Part shown: in pieces, positions 17,269 to 26,519 of the stretch
Layout of the letters: every line of letters starts with the position of its first letter
How positions within the stretch are numbered: position 1 is the stretch's first letter
From: Sedimenticola sp.
GTDB taxonomy: Bacteria > Pseudomonadota > Gammaproteobacteria > Chromatiales > Chromatiaceae
Length of the DNA stretch: 64,000 nucleotides
Assembly: GCA_026992075.1 (NCBI GenBank)
Contig: JALXAM010000047.1
Span: 62,001-126,000 of the forward strand
Reading direction: 5' to 3'
Notes under the pieces: generated by a model
Told to the model about the DNA's origin: nothing
Database searches by the model: none
Seen by the model: only the letters and a program-made list of their open reading frames with translations
Position numbers and translations under genes: made by a program

Positions 17269-17931
17269 ATGACCGCACCCCACCGCCTGCTGGCCCGCGC
17301 CGAGGGCCAGGTCCACAAAAACCTCTTCACCATGACCAGCCGGGCCAGGGAAGCGCTGGAAAAGGCCATGGAAGCGTTGGCCTCTCAGAATGCCGAGCTG
17401 GCCCAGCAGGTGGTGGAAGCGGACCTGCAGCAGAATCACCTGCTCCGCATCATCGAACGGGAATGCCTGGAGATCCTCGCCACCCTGGAGCCCAAGGCGG
17501 GTGACCTGCGGGAGGTGCTGGCCAGCCTGCAGATCGCCAGTGAACTGGAACGCATCGCCGACCACGCCAAGGACATCGCCAAGATCGTGCTGGAGATGGA
17601 CCCTTCCGATTTCTCCGGCCCCATGGACCGCATCTCCGCCATGGGTGACCTCTGCCAGACCATGCTCACCCAGGTGATGGAGGCCTACGAGAACCTGGAT
17701 GACCAGCTTGCCCACACCGTTGCGGACCACGATTGCGAAGTGGACGAGCTGGACGAGGCCGCCTGCTCCAGTCTGATGATGACCCTCATGACCCGGCCGG
17801 ACTCCAGCATGCACGCCACCCACCTGCTCTGGATCGCCCACCACCTGGAGCGGGTGGGCGACCGCATCACCAACATCGCCGAGCGGGTGGTCTTCATGGT
17901 GACGGCGGAAACGCCGGACCTCGGGGGATGA
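17269..17931 (+). CDS. PhoU family protein
   Basis: A 220-residue PhoU-like protein of two three-helix bundles. The paired metal-binding repeats are LQIASELERIADHAKDIAK and LLWIAHHLERVGDRITNIAE. PhoU links the Pst transporter to PhoR. No pst or pho genes are nearby, so its partner must lie elsewhere. The ATG at 17269 has AGGG about ten bases upstream. It overlaps the next gene by four bases. Confidence 0.85.
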   Translation: MTAPHRLLARAEGQVHKNLFTMTSRAREALEKAMEALASQNAELAQQVVEADLQQNHLLRIIERECLEILATLEPKAGDLREVLASLQIASELERIADHAKDIAKIVLEMDPSDFSGPMDRISAMGDLCQTMLTQVMEAYENLDDQLAHTVADHDCEVDELDEAACSSLMMTLMTRPDSSMHATHLLWIAHHLERVGDRITNIAERVVFMVTAETPDLGG

Positions 17932-19148
17932 TCGACCCCCAGAGCCTGGGGGCCCTGGCCAACCTGCATGAGCTCCTGGATCAACTGGTGCAGGATCTGC
18001 CCCCCCGCGAGGTGAACCGCCGTTTCACTCCCGACTTGCCCTCCATGGGCTGGCTGCTTGGGCGCAGCGTCTACCTCGAGCTTCACTGGCTGCGGGAGAA
18101 GCTGCTGGGCGATGACGACCTGACCCGCCGGGTGCGTCATATCTTCGCGGGCACCGAAATACCGACCCCGGCACAGGAGCGGCTCCTCCCGCCCCGCGAT
18201 CACCTGCTCAACTGGGCCCTGGAGATACAGGACCACCACCTGAGTCTGCTGGCCAATCCCGGACGGCTGCCGGACCACCCCTGGCTCCGCAACGGCTGGA
18301 TCGTCGATTACCTGGTACAGGTCCACAGCCGGATCTACGAACGAATGCTTTCCGTGCGACAGGCCCGCGCCGTCCACCAGGGTGGCAATTACCAGGTGAC
18401 CGAGCCCCTGCGGACGACGCTTCCCGCACCCGACACCCTGGAGATCCCCCAGGGCCATTATCGGGTGGGCGCTCGGGAGGGGGTGGTGTTCGACAACGAA
18501 CAACCCATGCAGCTGGTGGAACTGCGCAATTTCCGCATCCAGCGCCGGCCGGTGGAGAACGCCGCCTGGCTCGCCTTCATGGAGGCCGGAGGTTATCGGG
18601 AGCAGTCCTTCTGGAGCGACTCAGGCTGGCGCTGGAAGGGGGAAGCCGAAGCGCCTCGTCACTGGCGCCGCGACGACGCAGGGCACTGGTATGCAATGGG
18701 GCTGAACGGTCCCATGCCACTGCTTGCCGACCAGCCGGTGAGCGGCATCTCCTGGTACGAGGCGGAGGCCTTCGCCAACTGGATCTCCAGCAACGCCGAA
18801 GGGTTCCGGGGCGCCATCCTGCCTCATGAGTACCACTGGGAGGCGGCCGCCCGCATCGGCGGGTTGGAAGAGGTGGGCCGGGTGTGGGAATGGTGCGCCA
18901 ATCCGCCGGAACCCTACGCCGACTACGAAAAACCGGTGGATCCCGAGATGGCCAGCCACTTCGATCCCCGGGCGCGGGTGTTGCGCGGTGGGTGCCTGCA
19001 CACCCAGCCACGTCTACGGCGCGCCAGCCTGCGCCACTGGGGTCCACCGGGGTCGCCCTGGCTCTTCTCCGGCCTGCGCCTGGTGCTACCGCCGGCGCTG
19101 GAGGAAGAGGCGCTCTACCGCGAGCAGTGGCGGCATTTTCTCAACTAG
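17928..19148 (+). CDS. EgtB/SUMF1-like protein with N-terminal DinB-like domain
   Basis: A 406-residue protein. The N-terminal half is helical with His residues in VYLELHWLREKL and VQVHSRIYERML. The C-terminal half is a formylglycine-generating-enzyme (SUMF1) fold: RRPVENAAWLAFMEAGGY, VSGISWYEAEAFANW, LPHEYHWEAAARI, VWEWCANP and the end RVLRGGCLHTQ...SGLRLVL. This is the layout of EgtB-type sulfoxide synthases. The iron site of EgtB uses HxxxH; here the second His appears to be Tyr (HSRIY), so the iron chemistry may differ. It overlaps the phoU-like gene (ATGA). No egtD is near. Confidence 0.75.
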   Translation: MIDPQSLGALANLHELLDQLVQDLPPREVNRRFTPDLPSMGWLLGRSVYLELHWLREKLLGDDDLTRRVRHIFAGTEIPTPAQERLLPPRDHLLNWALEIQDHHLSLLANPGRLPDHPWLRNGWIVDYLVQVHSRIYERMLSVRQARAVHQGGNYQVTEPLRTTLPAPDTLEIPQGHYRVGAREGVVFDNEQPMQLVELRNFRIQRRPVENAAWLAFMEAGGYREQSFWSDSGWRWKGEAEAPRHWRRDDAGHWYAMGLNGPMPLLADQPVSGISWYEAEAFANWISSNAEGFRGAILPHEYHWEAAARIGGLEEVGRVWEWCANPPEPYADYEKPVDPEMASHFDPRARVLRGGCLHTQPRLRRASLRHWGPPGSPWLFSGLRLVLPPALEEEALYREQWRHFLN

Positions 19149-19152
19149 CGAT

Positions 19153-19307
19153 GTTGGGCACGCTTCGCTTTGCCCAACCTACAAGCTTATCCGCCTGAAA
19201 GCCGCCGTCCCGGTGTTTGTAGTTCCCCGTAGGTTGGGCAAAGGCGCGCAGCGCCGTGCCCGACAATCCTCTGGTAACCCGGTTCGTCAGGCTGAAGCCC
19301 GACCTAC
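19153..19307. repeat. family A REP doublet plus a TCGGGCTTCAGCCCGA-type unit
   Basis: Type I (minus, 19153-19182) and type II (plus, 19229-19264) with CCTAC...GTAGG facing inwards. They are followed by GTCAGGCTGAAGCCCGACCTAC at 19286-19307, related to the end units of the family E elements at 30.0 and 45.4 kb. The stretch fills the gap between two convergent genes. Confidence 0.75.
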
Positions 19308-19331
19308 CACGATTAGGGCAGGGAACGCAGC

Positions 19332-19691
<360 letters not shown>

Positions 19692-21293
19692 TCACTTGAA
19701 ACCATTGACGATAGGATAGCGCCGATCCCGTCCATAGGCACGCCGCGATACCTTGATGCCCGGGGGTGCCTGGCGCCGCTTGTACTCGTTGCGGTCCACC
19801 ATGCCCACCACACGCTTCACCAGGAACTCGTCGTAGCCGGCCGCCACGATCTCCTCGATCCCCTGGTCCAGCTCCACGTAGCGCTCCAGGATGGCATCCA
19901 ACAGCTCGTAGGGGGGCAGTGAATCGGTGTCCTTCTGGTCGGGCCGCAGCTCGGCCGAGGGAGGGCGTTCGATGACCCGCTCCGGGATCACCTCGCCATT
20001 GCGGTTGCGCCAGCGGGCCAGGCGGTAGACCATGGTCTTGAAGACATCCTTGAGCGGCGCGAAGCCCCCCGCCATGTCGCCGTAGAGGGTGGCATAGCCC
20101 ACCGACATCTCGCTCTTGTTGCCGGTGGTGAGCAGCATGCGGCCGGTCTTGTTGCTGATGGCCATGAGCACGATGCAGCGGCAACGGGCCTGGATGTTCT
20201 CCTCGGTGACATCCATGGGCATCCCCTCGAACTCCGCCTGCAACATGCCGAGAAAGGCCTGGAAGGCCGGCTCGATGGGAATGATGCTGTGCTTCACCCC
20301 CAGGATGCGCGCCTGGTGCAGCGCCTCCTCGTTGCTGATATCGGCGGTGTAGCGGGACGGCATCAGCACCACCTCCACCCGTTCCGGCCCCAGGGCATCC
20401 ACCGCCAGGGCGGCTGTGAGCGCCGAGTCGATACCCCCGGACAGTCCCAGCACCACCCCCTTGAAGCCGCTCTTGGTGACATAGTCGTGGATGCCCAGCA
20501 CCAGTGCACGGTAGACCGCCTCGGTCATCTCCGGCCACCCGGCCATTTCGCCCGCGAGGGAACCGCTCGTATCGTCCCGGGTCACCAGGTCCAGCGATTC
20601 CCGGAATCGGGGACTGCGCTGGACCACCTCCCCGGCGGCATCCATGGTGAAGGAGCCGCCGTCGAACACCAGCTCGTCCTGTCCCCCCACCAGGTTGACG
20701 TAGAGCACCGGGATCTCGTTCTCCAGGGCCCGTTCCCGCACCACCTCCAGCCGCTGGTCTCCCTTGCCCATCTGGAAGGGCGAGGCGTTGAGGTTGATGA
20801 GCAGCTCCGCTCCCGCCTGCGCCGCCCGCCGCGCCGCCTCCGGTGTCCAGATGTCCTCGCACAGGGTGACACCCACGGCGGTGCCTCCTACCTCCACCAC
20901 GCAGGGCTCCCTGCCCGGCGTGAAATAGCGTTTCTCGTCGAACACGCCGTAGTTGGGCAGTTCCGCCTTGAAATACTCGGCCACCACCTGCCCTTCGCGC
21001 AGATAACCGGCGGCGTTGTAGAGCCTGCCTCCCTTGCGGCGAGGATAGCCCAGCAGCAGGTCGATGCCGCTGGCACCCCGTTGGACCGTCTCCAGCAGCT
21101 CCTCGCAAAGGTCGAGAAAATCCTTGCGCAGCAGAAGATCCTCGGGCGGATAGCCGGTGAGGGCCAGCTCCGGGTAGACCACCAGGTCCGCCCCCAGCTC
21201 GTCCCGCGCGCGTCGCGCCCAGGAGAGGATGCGTTCCACGTTGCCGGCGATATCTCCCACCAGGGGATTGATCTGTGCAATGGCTATCTTCAT
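19692..21293 (-). CDS. nadE: glutamine-dependent NAD(+) synthetase
   Basis: A 533-residue fused enzyme. The N-terminal nitrilase-like glutaminase has the Glu in VVYPELALTGYPPEDLL and the Cys in GVTLCEDIWTPE. The C-terminal synthetase has the P-loop LGLSGGIDSALTAALAVDAL and TTGNKSEMSVGYATLYGDM. It makes NAD from deamido-NAD using glutamine nitrogen. The ATG at 21293 matches the family start (MKIAIAQINPLVGDI). It reads into glnB, 21 bases on, and is divergent from the small gene at 21378. Confidence 0.95.
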   Translation of the reverse strand: MKIAIAQINPLVGDIAGNVERILSWARRARDELGADLVVYPELALTGYPPEDLLLRKDFLDLCEELLETVQRGASGIDLLLGYPRRKGGRLYNAAGYLREGQVVAEYFKAELPNYGVFDEKRYFTPGREPCVVEVGGTAVGVTLCEDIWTPEAARRAAQAGAELLINLNASPFQMGKGDQRLEVVRERALENEIPVLYVNLVGGQDELVFDGGSFTMDAAGEVVQRSPRFRESLDLVTRDDTSGSLAGEMAGWPEMTEAVYRALVLGIHDYVTKSGFKGVVLGLSGGIDSALTAALAVDALGPERVEVVLMPSRYTADISNEEALHQARILGVKHSIIPIEPAFQAFLGMLQAEFEGMPMDVTEENIQARCRCIVLMAISNKTGRMLLTTGNKSEMSVGYATLYGDMAGGFAPLKDVFKTMVYRLARWRNRNGEVIPERVIERPPSAELRPDQKDTDSLPPYELLDAILERYVELDQGIEEIVAAGYDEFLVKRVVGMVDRNEYKRRQAPPGIKVSRRAYGRDRRYPIVNGFK

Positions 21294-21377
21294 CGCTGCC
21301 CAATCCATGACGCGGGCCCCATCCGGGGCTCGGTGAAGAGTGGTAAAGTAGCACAAACCCAACCTCTTCGTTGCTGC

Positions 21378-21605
21378 ATGAGACTCCTCTTCCTGGTTGC
21401 CGCCATCGCTGTCGCCTGGTGGGCGTTGCGGCTCCTGCGTCAGTCCCGTCCCTTCCCGAAAGCGCGCCCACGCGACGACGAGCGCCACGTGGAGAACATG
21501 GTCTCCTGCGCCCGCTGCGGCCTTCATGTGCCGGAGAGCGAAGCGGTCCACCGGGAAGGCAAGCACTATTGCAGCGAGGCGCACGCGCGCGAGGACCGGC
21601 ATTGA
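21378..21605 (+). CDS. PP0621-type small membrane zinc-ribbon-like protein
   Basis: A 75-residue protein: one N-terminal membrane helix (LLFLVAAIAVAWWALRLL), then a Cys/His cluster CARCGLHVPESEAV...HYCSEAHARE that could bind one metal ion. This matches the small PP0621-like proteins often placed just before pilSR. Its stop overlaps the pilS TTG start, so it is translationally coupled to the kinase. Function unknown. Confidence 0.75.
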   Translation: MRLLFLVAAIAVAWWALRLLRQSRPFPKARPRDDERHVENMVSCARCGLHVPESEAVHREGKHYCSEAHAREDRH

Positions 21606-23233
21606 GACGCAGGCGTTCCGTTCCAGACTCGCTGGTGGTGCTGCCCGAGCACAATGGCCAGAAGCGGCAGATGGAGCTCTATTTCTTCTACCGCTTCGTG
21701 CTGGCCCTGGGGCTGCTGATCTCCTTCTTCACCGGCATCGGCCCCTCTTTCCTGGGCGCGGAGAATCCGGATCTTCACTCCCTGGTGGTGGTGGTCTACC
21801 TGGTGCTCACCCTCATCTCGTTGCTGCTGAGCCTGGCCGACATCGGTTCCGCCCGGGTGGAATACCTGTTCGCAATCATCGTGGACAGCCTGGTGATCGC
21901 CACCCTCATGCACACCTCGGGCGGCGCCAGCTCCGGCCTGGGCATCCTGCTGGGCATCTCCATCGCCTTCGCCAGCCAGGGGCTGTCCGGGGCCACCAGC
22001 ATGCTGGCGGCGGGCATCGCCACCCTGGCCATCTTCATCGAGGACGGCATCGCGGTATCCACCGGGGCACGAACCAGCCACGGCTATTTCGCCACCACCC
22101 TGCTGGGAGCCTCCTATTTCGCCCTCGCCTTCCTCTCCCTGGAGCTGGCCAACCGGGCCCGCACCAGCGAAAGCCTGGTCAAACAGCAGGGGCGGGACAT
22201 CACCAGTCTCACCGAACTCAACGAACAGGTGATCCAGCGCATGCAGACCGGCGTGGTGATCCTGGATTCGCGCCGCCGGATCAAGATGCTCAACGACGCC
22301 GCCTGGGCCTTTCTCGGACGTCCGGTATCGGCCATCGGCCACCCGCTGGAGGAGATCCATCCCCAGCTGGCGGCAGCCCTGGACTCCTGGCTGTTGCAGC
22401 CCACCAACACCCAGCGCCACATCCACGCCCAGGCGGAGGGCAACGACCTGCTGGTCACCTTCCAGCAGCTTGGGCCCTCCAGCCGCTCCAACATCCTGAT
22501 CTTCATCGACGACGCCTCCCAGGCGGCAGCCCAGGCCCAGCAGCTCAAGCTGGCCTCCCTGGGCCGGCTGGTGGCCAGTATCGCCCACGAGATCCGCAAT
22601 CCCCTGGGCGCCATCGGACACGCCAACCAGCTGCTGCGGGAATCACCCGACCTGCGGGGCACCGACCGGCGCATGACCGAAATCATCGACCGTAACACCG
22701 CGCGGCTCAACGAAGTGATCGAGAACATCCTGGCTCTGTCGCGGCAGCGGGAGCCGCAGCCCGAGCGGGTAGCGCTCAAGCCCTGGCTGGAAGAGACCGC
22801 CCGGGAGATGGTGGAGAATCTCGGTCTGCAGCCCCGCCAGATCCACATCCGGGTGACGCCCCCCAACGCCAAACTGCGTTTCGATCCCCAGCAGATCCGC
22901 CAGGTGCTGGAGATCCTGGTGGAGAACGCGGTGAAGCACCAAGCGCGACTGGGTGAGGATTTGGTCATCACCCTGGCCGGGGGCATCGACGAGCTCACCG
23001 GCGAGGGCCACCTGCAGGTGATGGACAACGGCGCCCGCATCCCGCCGGAGGTGATCGACAAGATCTTCGACCCCTTCTTCACCACCCGCAACGACGGCAC
23101 CGGCCTGGGTCTCTACCTGGCCAAGGAGCTGTGTGACGCCAACAACATTCGCATCCGCTACCTACCCATATCCACGGGCGGCAACAGTTTCCGCCTGCGG
23201 TTCAGGACCAATCGAACAGGAAGCACCCGATGA
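21602..23233 (+). CDS. pilS: PilS-type sensor histidine kinase
   Basis: A 543-residue kinase with about six membrane helices (residues 20-180), a PAS domain (QTGVVILDSRRRIKMLNDA), a HisKA box (VASIAHEIRNPLGAIGHANQ) and an HATPase (DNGARIPPEVIDKIFDPFF, GTGLGLYLAKELC). The topology and the NtrC-type partner mark it as PilS, which senses pilin levels in the membrane. The TTG start at 21602 overlaps the previous stop (TTGA); no better start is in frame nearby. Confidence 0.9.
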   Translation: MRRRRSVPDSLVVLPEHNGQKRQMELYFFYRFVLALGLLISFFTGIGPSFLGAENPDLHSLVVVVYLVLTLISLLLSLADIGSARVEYLFAIIVDSLVIATLMHTSGGASSGLGILLGISIAFASQGLSGATSMLAAGIATLAIFIEDGIAVSTGARTSHGYFATTLLGASYFALAFLSLELANRARTSESLVKQQGRDITSLTELNEQVIQRMQTGVVILDSRRRIKMLNDAAWAFLGRPVSAIGHPLEEIHPQLAAALDSWLLQPTNTQRHIHAQAEGNDLLVTFQQLGPSSRSNILIFIDDASQAAAQAQQLKLASLGRLVASIAHEIRNPLGAIGHANQLLRESPDLRGTDRRMTEIIDRNTARLNEVIENILALSRQREPQPERVALKPWLEETAREMVENLGLQPRQIHIRVTPPNAKLRFDPQQIRQVLEILVENAVKHQARLGEDLVITLAGGIDELTGEGHLQVMDNGARIPPEVIDKIFDPFFTTRNDGTGLGLYLAKELCDANNIRIRYLPISTGGNSFRLRFRTNRTGSTR

Positions 23234-24612
23234 ACAGGAGCCAAAGGAAACGCCCCCTGGCGCTCATCGTCGACGACGAGGCCGACATCCGCGAGCTGCT
23301 GGAGATCACCCTGTTGCGCATGGAGGTGGACACCGCCTGTGCCGCCGACCTGGCGGAGGCGCGGGAGGCGCTGGCGCGGCAGTCGTTCGATCTCTGCCTG
23401 CTGGACATGCGACTGCCCGATGGCGACGGCATCGAGCTGGTGCGCGAGATCAGCAAGCGTTACCCACAGACTCCGGTGGCCATGATCACCGCCCATGGCA
23501 GCATGGAGACCGCCGTGGAGGCGCTCAAGGCGGGGGCCTTCGACTTCGTCTCCAAACCGGTGGACCTGCCGGTGCTGCGCAAGCTGGTGAACACCGCGCT
23601 GCAGCGGGAGACGGCCGGACCATCACCGGAAGAGTCCCGGGAACAGGAGAGCCCCCTGCATGGCAAATCGGCCGCCATGCAGGAGATCCGCACCCTCATC
23701 GCCAAGCTGGCGCGCAGCGAGGCGCCGGTGCATATCACGGGAGAGTCGGGCACCGGCAAGGAGCTGGCCGCCCGCCTCATCCACCAGCTGGGCCCGCGCA
23801 GTGACAAGCCATTCGTGGCGGTGAACTGCGGCGCCATTCCCCACGAGCTGATGGAGAGCGAGCTGTTCGGGCACCGCAAGGGCTCCTTCACCGGCGCCAT
23901 CTCCGACAACAAGGGTCTGTTCCTGGAAGCGGACGGCGGCACCCTGTTCCTGGACGAGGTGGCGGATCTGCCCCTCTCCATGCAGGTGAAGCTGCTGCGC
24001 GCCATCCAGGAAAAGAAGGTGCGGCCGGTGGGCGCCACCAGGGAGCTGCCGGTGGACGTGCGCATCATCAGCGCCACCCACCAGAACCTGGCCGCCCGGG
24101 TAGAGGAGGGGCTGTTCCGGCAGGATCTCTATTACCGGCTCAACGTCATCGAACTCACCATGCCCTCCCTGCGGGAACGGCCCGAGGACATTCCGGAGCT
24201 CACCGGTCACCTGCTGCGCTCCATCGCCAGCAACTACCAGCAGCCGGTGCCTCGCATCGAACGGGCGGCACTGAAGGCGCTGCAACAGTACTCCTTCCCC
24301 GGCAACGTGCGGGAGCTGGAGAACATCCTGGAACGGGCCTTCGCTCTGTGCGAAGGGGACAGCATCCGCCGCGAGGACCTGGGTCCCCTGTCGGCCGCCC
24401 AGCCGGCGGTGGCCGCCAACGCCGGGCAGCAGCCGGGCTGTGCCCCCCGGCCGGACGAGAATCTGGACGACTTCCTGGCCCGCATCGAGCGGGACGTCCT
24501 GGAGGAGGCGCTGGTGGCCTCCCGCTGGAACAAGACCGCGGCGGCCAAGCGGCTGGGGATCAGCTTCCGTTCCCTGCGCTACCGGCTGTCGAAGCTGGGG
24601 CTGGACGAGTGA
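23230..24612 (+). CDS. pilR: PilR-type sigma-54 response regulator
   Basis: A 460-residue NtrC-family regulator. Receiver phospho-Asp is in LCLLDMRLPDGDG. The AAA+ domain has Walker A GESGTGKE, the sigma-54 contact loop GSFTGAI, Walker B GGTLFLDEVADL and the arginine region. The Fis-type helix-turn-helix is WNKTAAAKRLGISFRSLRYRL. PilR turns on sigma-54 promoters of pilin genes. It overlaps pilS by four bases. Its targets may include the pilin cluster whose end is at the left edge of the window. Confidence 0.92.
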   Translation: MNRSQRKRPLALIVDDEADIRELLEITLLRMEVDTACAADLAEAREALARQSFDLCLLDMRLPDGDGIELVREISKRYPQTPVAMITAHGSMETAVEALKAGAFDFVSKPVDLPVLRKLVNTALQRETAGPSPEESREQESPLHGKSAAMQEIRTLIAKLARSEAPVHITGESGTGKELAARLIHQLGPRSDKPFVAVNCGAIPHELMESELFGHRKGSFTGAISDNKGLFLEADGGTLFLDEVADLPLSMQVKLLRAIQEKKVRPVGATRELPVDVRIISATHQNLAARVEEGLFRQDLYYRLNVIELTMPSLRERPEDIPELTGHLLRSIASNYQQPVPRIERAALKALQQYSFPGNVRELENILERAFALCEGDSIRREDLGPLSAAQPAVAANAGQQPGCAPRPDENLDDFLARIERDVLEEALVASRWNKTAAAKRLGISFRSLRYRLSKLGLDE

Positions 24613-24622
24613 GAATCCGGGC

Positions 24623-25570
24623 CTAGTCCGCTTTCTTCAGGTCGGGCAGCCGGCTCACCGCCTCCAGCGCCGCGGTCCAGGCCCGCGCCAGGTTGTCCCG
24701 GTTGTAGCCGCCGCCTCCCAGGATCAGCAACGGCAACCCCAGCCCGGCCAACGAACGGGCCACCATGGCATGGGTGGCCGGCGACAGCGCCAAATGGGTG
24801 ATGGGATCGCCGGCGATGCTGTCGGCCCCCGCCTGCAGCAACAGGAACCGGAGCCGATGCCGCTCGAGGAAAGACAACGCCGCCGGCCACAACCGCGCAA
24901 ACCGCTCGTCGTCGGCGGAGGGTGGCAGGGGCACGTTGAGCTTGGTGCCGGCCGCCTTGCCCCGGCCGGTCTCGCTGACCGCTCCCGTGCCTGGATAGAG
25001 AAACCGGCCATCCTCGTGGAAGTCCACCACGATCACCCCCGGATCCTCCTCGAAGGCATAGAAGACGCCATCGCCGTGGTGGGCATCGATATCCACATAG
25101 CCGATGCGTGGTATCCCGGCCTGCCGGCGCAGGTACTCGATGACGATGCCGCAGTCGTTGATGGCGCAAAAACCTGCGGCGCCGTCCCGCCGGGCATGGT
25201 GCAGACCGGCGATGGGCACGAAGGCGCAGCGGCACTCCCCTTCCAGGAGCGCATCCGCGGCTGCGCACACGGTGCCGGCCACCACCAGCGAAGCCTCCCA
25301 GATCCCGGGAAACACCGGGGTGTCGCCGCCGTCCAGGAAGCCGGTGCCCTGGCGGGATTTCCGCTCCAGGAAATCGAGATAACGGGAATCGTGGAACAGC
25401 GCCAGCAGCGAACGGTCACCTCGCACCGGCGCGTGGATCTCCACCTGCCGGTCCAGCCCCTTCCGGTAAAAGGCCGCCTCGAAGGCGGCCAACCGGTCGG
25501 GGCCGAAGGGATGCCCCTCGCCGAAGCCGTAGCTCGCCAGCGCCTCGCCGAGATAAAGGCAGGTACGCAT
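24623..25570 (-). CDS. histone deacetylase family (AcuC/APAH-like) amidohydrolase
   Basis: A 315-residue arginase/deacetylase-fold protein. The active-site pair is in GLHHARRDGAAGFC, the zinc ligands are in GYVDIDAHHGDGV, and the third acidic ligand lies in QAGADSIAGDPI. The C-terminal GGGGYNRDNLARAW is typical. Bacterial members remove acetyl groups from acetyl-CoA synthetase lysines or from polyamines; I cannot tell which here. It converges on pilR with 10 bases between. Confidence 0.85.
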   Translation of the reverse strand: MRTCLYLGEALASYGFGEGHPFGPDRLAAFEAAFYRKGLDRQVEIHAPVRGDRSLLALFHDSRYLDFLERKSRQGTGFLDGGDTPVFPGIWEASLVVAGTVCAAADALLEGECRCAFVPIAGLHHARRDGAAGFCAINDCGIVIEYLRRQAGIPRIGYVDIDAHHGDGVFYAFEEDPGVIVVDFHEDGRFLYPGTGAVSETGRGKAAGTKLNVPLPPSADDERFARLWPAALSFLERHRLRFLLLQAGADSIAGDPITHLALSPATHAMVARSLAGLGLPLLILGGGGYNRDNLARAWTAALEAVSRLPDLKKAD

Positions 25571-25599
25571 GGCGGCCGGTCCGGCGATCCGTCCCCGTA

Positions 25600-26169
25600 T
25601 CAGCGCCTCGGGGTGTAGGTGAACTTCTGGCCGCTGACGCTGATCTCGTACATCAGGCCGCCCTTGGCGATGATGAAGGTGGCCATGCCCTTGTTGTAGG
25701 TGTTGCCGATGGTGTCGGCATTGTTCTTGCCGCCACTCAGGGTGGCGGAGCTGCCCGCGGTGGTGGCCTGGGCCTGGGCCGCCGCGGTGATCACCACCAC
25801 GCCGGCGCCGGCGCCGAACTCGAAGTTGCCGCTGGTGAATTCGCGGAAGGCCCGCTCATCCTCGAAGAAGATGATTTCGCTGAAGGCCTGCCCCCCCAGC
25901 TGGAACCCCAGGGAGACCTGGGTCAGGGTGGCGTCGCCAACGTACTGGTCATGTGCATAGACCCGCCCCTTCCCATAGGCGCCGCCCACGCCGATGCCGC
26001 CCTTGCCCACGGTGGGGAAGACCGCATAGCCGTAGCTGGTCTCGAAAAACTTGGCGGAATCGTCCGCCTGCTTGAACATGCGGATGGCGTCCTGGTACTC
26101 GTCCGCCATGGCGGCACCCGCCACCAGCAGTAACAGCAGGGCAAAGGTTCCGGTGACCAGTTTCTTCAT
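25600..26169 (-). CDS. YSC84/SYLF-domain lipid-binding protein
   Basis: A 189-residue exported protein with a Sec signal (LVTGTFALLLLLVAGAAMA). The SYLF domain follows: YGYAVFPTVGKGGIGVGGAYG, then SLGFQLGGQAFSEIIFFED and FEFGAGAGVVVITAAAQAQ. In eukaryotes SYLF domains bind phosphoinositides; the bacterial role is unclear, probably membrane-surface binding in the periplasm. The gene is divergent from tRNA-Arg. Confidence 0.85.
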   Translation of the reverse strand: MKKLVTGTFALLLLLVAGAAMADEYQDAIRMFKQADDSAKFFETSYGYAVFPTVGKGGIGVGGAYGKGRVYAHDQYVGDATLTQVSLGFQLGGQAFSEIIFFEDERAFREFTSGNFEFGAGAGVVVITAAAQAQATTAGSSATLSGGKNNADTIGNTYNKGMATFIIAKGGLMYEISVSGQKFTYTPRR

Positions 26170-26233
26170 CTTTGTATCCTCAGTTATGTTCGTGCGTTTC
26201 CAGGTCGGGCATTGGAACAGAGCCCTGTGTCAT

Positions 26234-26265
26234 TTGCAATGAAGGCAAAAATTTTCAGGTATAAT
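26234..26265 (+). promoter_or_regulatory. promoter of tRNA-Arg
   Basis: An exact TATAAT at 26260-26265 lies 16 bases before the tRNA. TTGCAA at 26234-26239 is a possible -35, though the 20-base spacing is long. Confidence 0.55.
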
Positions 26266-26281
26266 TCCCCACGCTTCAACA

Positions 26282-26358
26282 CCGCCCCTAGCTCAGCTGG
26301 ATAGAGCGCAGCCCTCCGGAGGCTGAGGTCAGAGGTTCGAATCCTCTGGGGCGGGCCA
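26282..26358 (+). tRNA. tRNA-Arg (anticodon CCG)
   Basis: 77 bases with a seven-pair acceptor stem (CCGCCCC / GGGGCGG), D arm GCTC...GAGC, anticodon arm CAGCC-CTCCGGA-GGCTG giving anticodon CCG, T arm CAGAGG-TTCGAAT-CCTCTG, discriminator G and an encoded CCA. It closely matches the E. coli tRNA-Arg(CCG) plan. Confidence 0.95.
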
Positions 26359-26519
26359 TTTTCCTCTCCTCCCGCTCTGCGGCGGATCCGACCGGCAACC
26401 TGGTCTCCCGAACTCCCCCACACTGGCCCGGCTGATCCCTTCGTGCGCCGACGCTGATTCCGAAGCCGTCCCGCCCCCGCCTCGTGATAAGCTCAACCCC
26501 CCGACTGCAGAGGAGCGTC

